The translations under genes and the position numbers were made by a program. Of a stretch of DNA of 6,202 nucleotides, positions 5,378 to 6,202 are shown piece by piece; the stretch's first letter is position 1, and each line of letters begins with the position of its first letter. Origin of the DNA: Actinomycetes bacterium (GTDB taxonomy: Bacteria > Actinomycetota > Actinomycetes > Mycobacteriales > Micromonosporaceae); assembly GCA_023437285.1 (NCBI GenBank), contig JAEZGP010000707.1:1-6202 (forward strand). Direction: 5' to 3'. The notes under the pieces are model-generated. The model saw nothing but the letters and a program-made list of their open reading frames with translations, was not told the DNA's origin and did not search any database.

Positions 5378-5409
5378 GGGGGTGCCGCCGCGTACGCGAC
5401 GACACCCCC
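5378..5409 (-). terminator. Strand-specific hairpin terminator after sucB
   Basis: In the minus-strand RNA, GGGGGUGUCGUCGCG (5409-5395) pairs throughout with CGCGGCGGCACCCCC (5392-5378), using two U-G wobbles, around a minimal UA turn (in practice a GUAC loop). In plus-strand RNA the two wobbles become C-A mismatches, so the helix is perfect only in the sucB direction. It begins 16 bases beyond the sucB stop. There is no U-tract, as is often seen in actinobacteria, so it may terminate, attenuate read-through into the epimerase gene, or protect the sucB mRNA 3' end. Confidence 0.65.
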
Positions 5410-5425
5410 CAACCTCAGGTGCGCT

Positions 5426-6202
5426 TTACAGACCGAGATCGTTCTCGAACGCGCCGGCCTCCAGGCGCTGCTTGACCGTGGTGAGGAACCGGGCCGCCTC
5501 GGCGCCGTCCACCAGGCGGTGGTCGTACGAGAGGGCCAGGTAGATCATCGAGCGCGGCGCGATGATCTCGCCGAGTTCGGGGTCGTTCACCACGACGGCC
5601 CGCTTGACCACCGCACCCGTGCCGAGGATGGCCACCTGCGGCTGGTTGATGATCGGGGTGTCGAAGAGCGCGCCGCGCGAGCCCGTGTTGGTCAGCGTGA
5701 ACGTGCCGCCCGAGATCTCGTCCGGGGTCAGCTTGTTCGTGCGGGCCCGCTCGGCCAGGTCGGCGATGCGCTTGGCGATGCCGGCCAGGTTCAGGTCGCC
5801 CGCGTTGTGGATCACCGGCACGATCAGGCCGCGCTCGGTGTCCACGGCCATGCCGAGGTGCTCCGCGGCGTGGTAGGTGATCGTGCCGGCCTCCATGTCG
5901 ATGGAGGCGTTGACGTCCGGGTGTACGCGCAGCGCCTCGATCGCGGCCAGCGCCAGGAACGGCAGGAACGACAGCTTCACGCCGTGCCGCTTGACGAAGT
6001 CGCCCTTCGCCGCGTCGCGCAGCTTGGCAATCTTGGTGACGTCGACCTCGACGACGGTGGTGAGCTGCGCCGAGACCTGCAGCGACTCGACCATGCGCTT
6101 GGCGATGACGGCCCGCAGGCGCGACATCTTCTCGGTGCGGCCGCGCAGCGGGCTCGGCTCCGCCTTGGCGGGCGGGGCGGCCGGCGCGGAAGCGGCCGGT
6201 GC
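5426..6202 (-). CDS. sucB: 2-oxo acid dehydrogenase E2, dihydrolipoamide acyltransferase (5'-truncated)
   Basis: The visible 258 residues are the C-terminal part; the lipoyl domains lie beyond the window edge. It starts in an Ala/Pro-rich flexible linker (residues 1-18). [20 protein letters not shown] (18-37) leads into the acyltransferase catalytic domain. The active site DHRLVDG (227-233) has His228 and Asp232, and [20 protein letters not shown] (169-188) is the usual conserved core segment. The enzyme transfers the acyl group from lipoyl-lysine to CoA. In actinobacteria this protein (SucB/DlaT) is generally the E2 of pyruvate dehydrogenase and probably serves 2-oxoglutarate dehydrogenase too, so sucB versus dlaT naming is open. 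It is a substrate of the LipB/LipA pathway encoded downstream. The internal Met at 6127 is not the start: the frame continues open to the edge with linker sequence. Stop is TAA (5428-5426), followed by the strong hairpin. Confidence 0.96.
   Translation of the reverse strand, partial: APAASAPAAPPAKAEPSPLRGRTEKMSRLRAVIAKRMVESLQVSAQLTTVVEVDVTKIAKLRDAAKGDFVKRHGVKLSFLPFLALAAIEALRVHPDVNASIDMEAGTITYHAAEHLGMAVDTERGLIVPVIHNAGDLNLAGIAKRIADLAERARTNKLTPDEISGGTFTLTNTGSRGALFDTPIINQPQVAILGTGAVVKRAVVVNDPELGEIIAPRSMIYLALSYDHRLVDGAEAARFLTTVKQRLEAGAFENDLGL

Noticed and set aside
4285..5412. N-terminal extension of lipB giving a 597-codon fusion
   Set aside because: The upstream part is the epimerase gene read out of phase; lipB has a complete family-length product from GTG 4284 with its own promoter-like sequence.
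4305..5543. Plus-strand open frame of 412 codons opposite the epimerase
   Set aside because: Antisense shadow of a conserved gene; no recognisable domain and it runs through the sucB terminator hairpin.
1..6202. CRISPR array, transposase, integrase, tRNA or rRNA genes
   Set aside because: No spaced direct repeats, mobile-element genes, attachment-like duplications or cloverleaf-forming sequence were found; the only tandem repeat is the short array near 4358-4422.

Overview
The window is about 70% G+C with strong third-position G/C bias. It has GTG starts, apparent leaderless promoters and actinobacterial-type lipoate genes. This points to a high-GC actinomycete; the gene set would suit Micromonosporaceae or a relative, but the genus is an inference. 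Most long open frames opposite or out of phase with the real genes are shadows of the codon bias.

Layout, left to right: (1) 2-253 (+), the C-terminal DNA-binding end of a LuxR-family regulator cut by the window edge. (2) 276-1202 (-), lipA, lipoyl synthase. (3) 1203-1337, a divergent promoter region with a leaderless-type lipA promoter and an inverted repeat. (4) 1338-1985 (+), a small secreted lipoprotein of unknown function with an acidic DxDxDG loop. (5) 1986-2305, a 320-base leader that reads as a T-box riboswitch with an Asp (GAC) specifier and a translational (Shine-Dalgarno-sequestering) output. (6) 2306-3607 (+), a compact archaeal-type aspartyl-tRNA synthetase. (7) 3619-4284 (-), lipB, octanoyltransferase. 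(8) 4358-4422, a short degenerate tandem repeat that overlaps the next gene's stop codon. (9) 4410-5336 (-), a TIGR01777-type NAD(P)-binding epimerase-like protein. (10) 5378-5409, a strand-specific terminator hairpin. (11) 5426-6202 (-), the C-terminal catalytic part of sucB/dlaT, the E2 acyltransferase of 2-oxo acid dehydrogenase complexes.

The minus-strand genes form a lipoylation neighbourhood. LipB transfers octanoate from ACP to lipoyl domains, LipA inserts the two sulfurs, and the E2 protein is a client of this modification. The TIGR01777 gene is a frequent neighbour of these genes in actinobacteria (from memory), with no known role in lipoylation. lipA and lipB carry near-identical leaderless-looking promoters (TANNNT, six bases, GTG), which suggests parallel expression.

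Between lipB and lipA sit two plus-strand genes unrelated to lipoate: the lipoprotein and the aspartyl-tRNA synthetase. The most interesting element is the synthetase leader. It has a Stem I with an AGTA/GAA-type specifier loop presenting GAC, a distal hairpin, and a perfectly paired antisequestrator carrying the 7-nt bulge TGGCACC. The C at the variable position matches the G73 discriminator of tRNA(Asp). An anti-SD element overlaps the antisequestrator. An Asp-specific T-box controlling an archaeal-type AspRS in an actinomycete looks unusual, since the well-described actinobacterial T-boxes are those of ileS.
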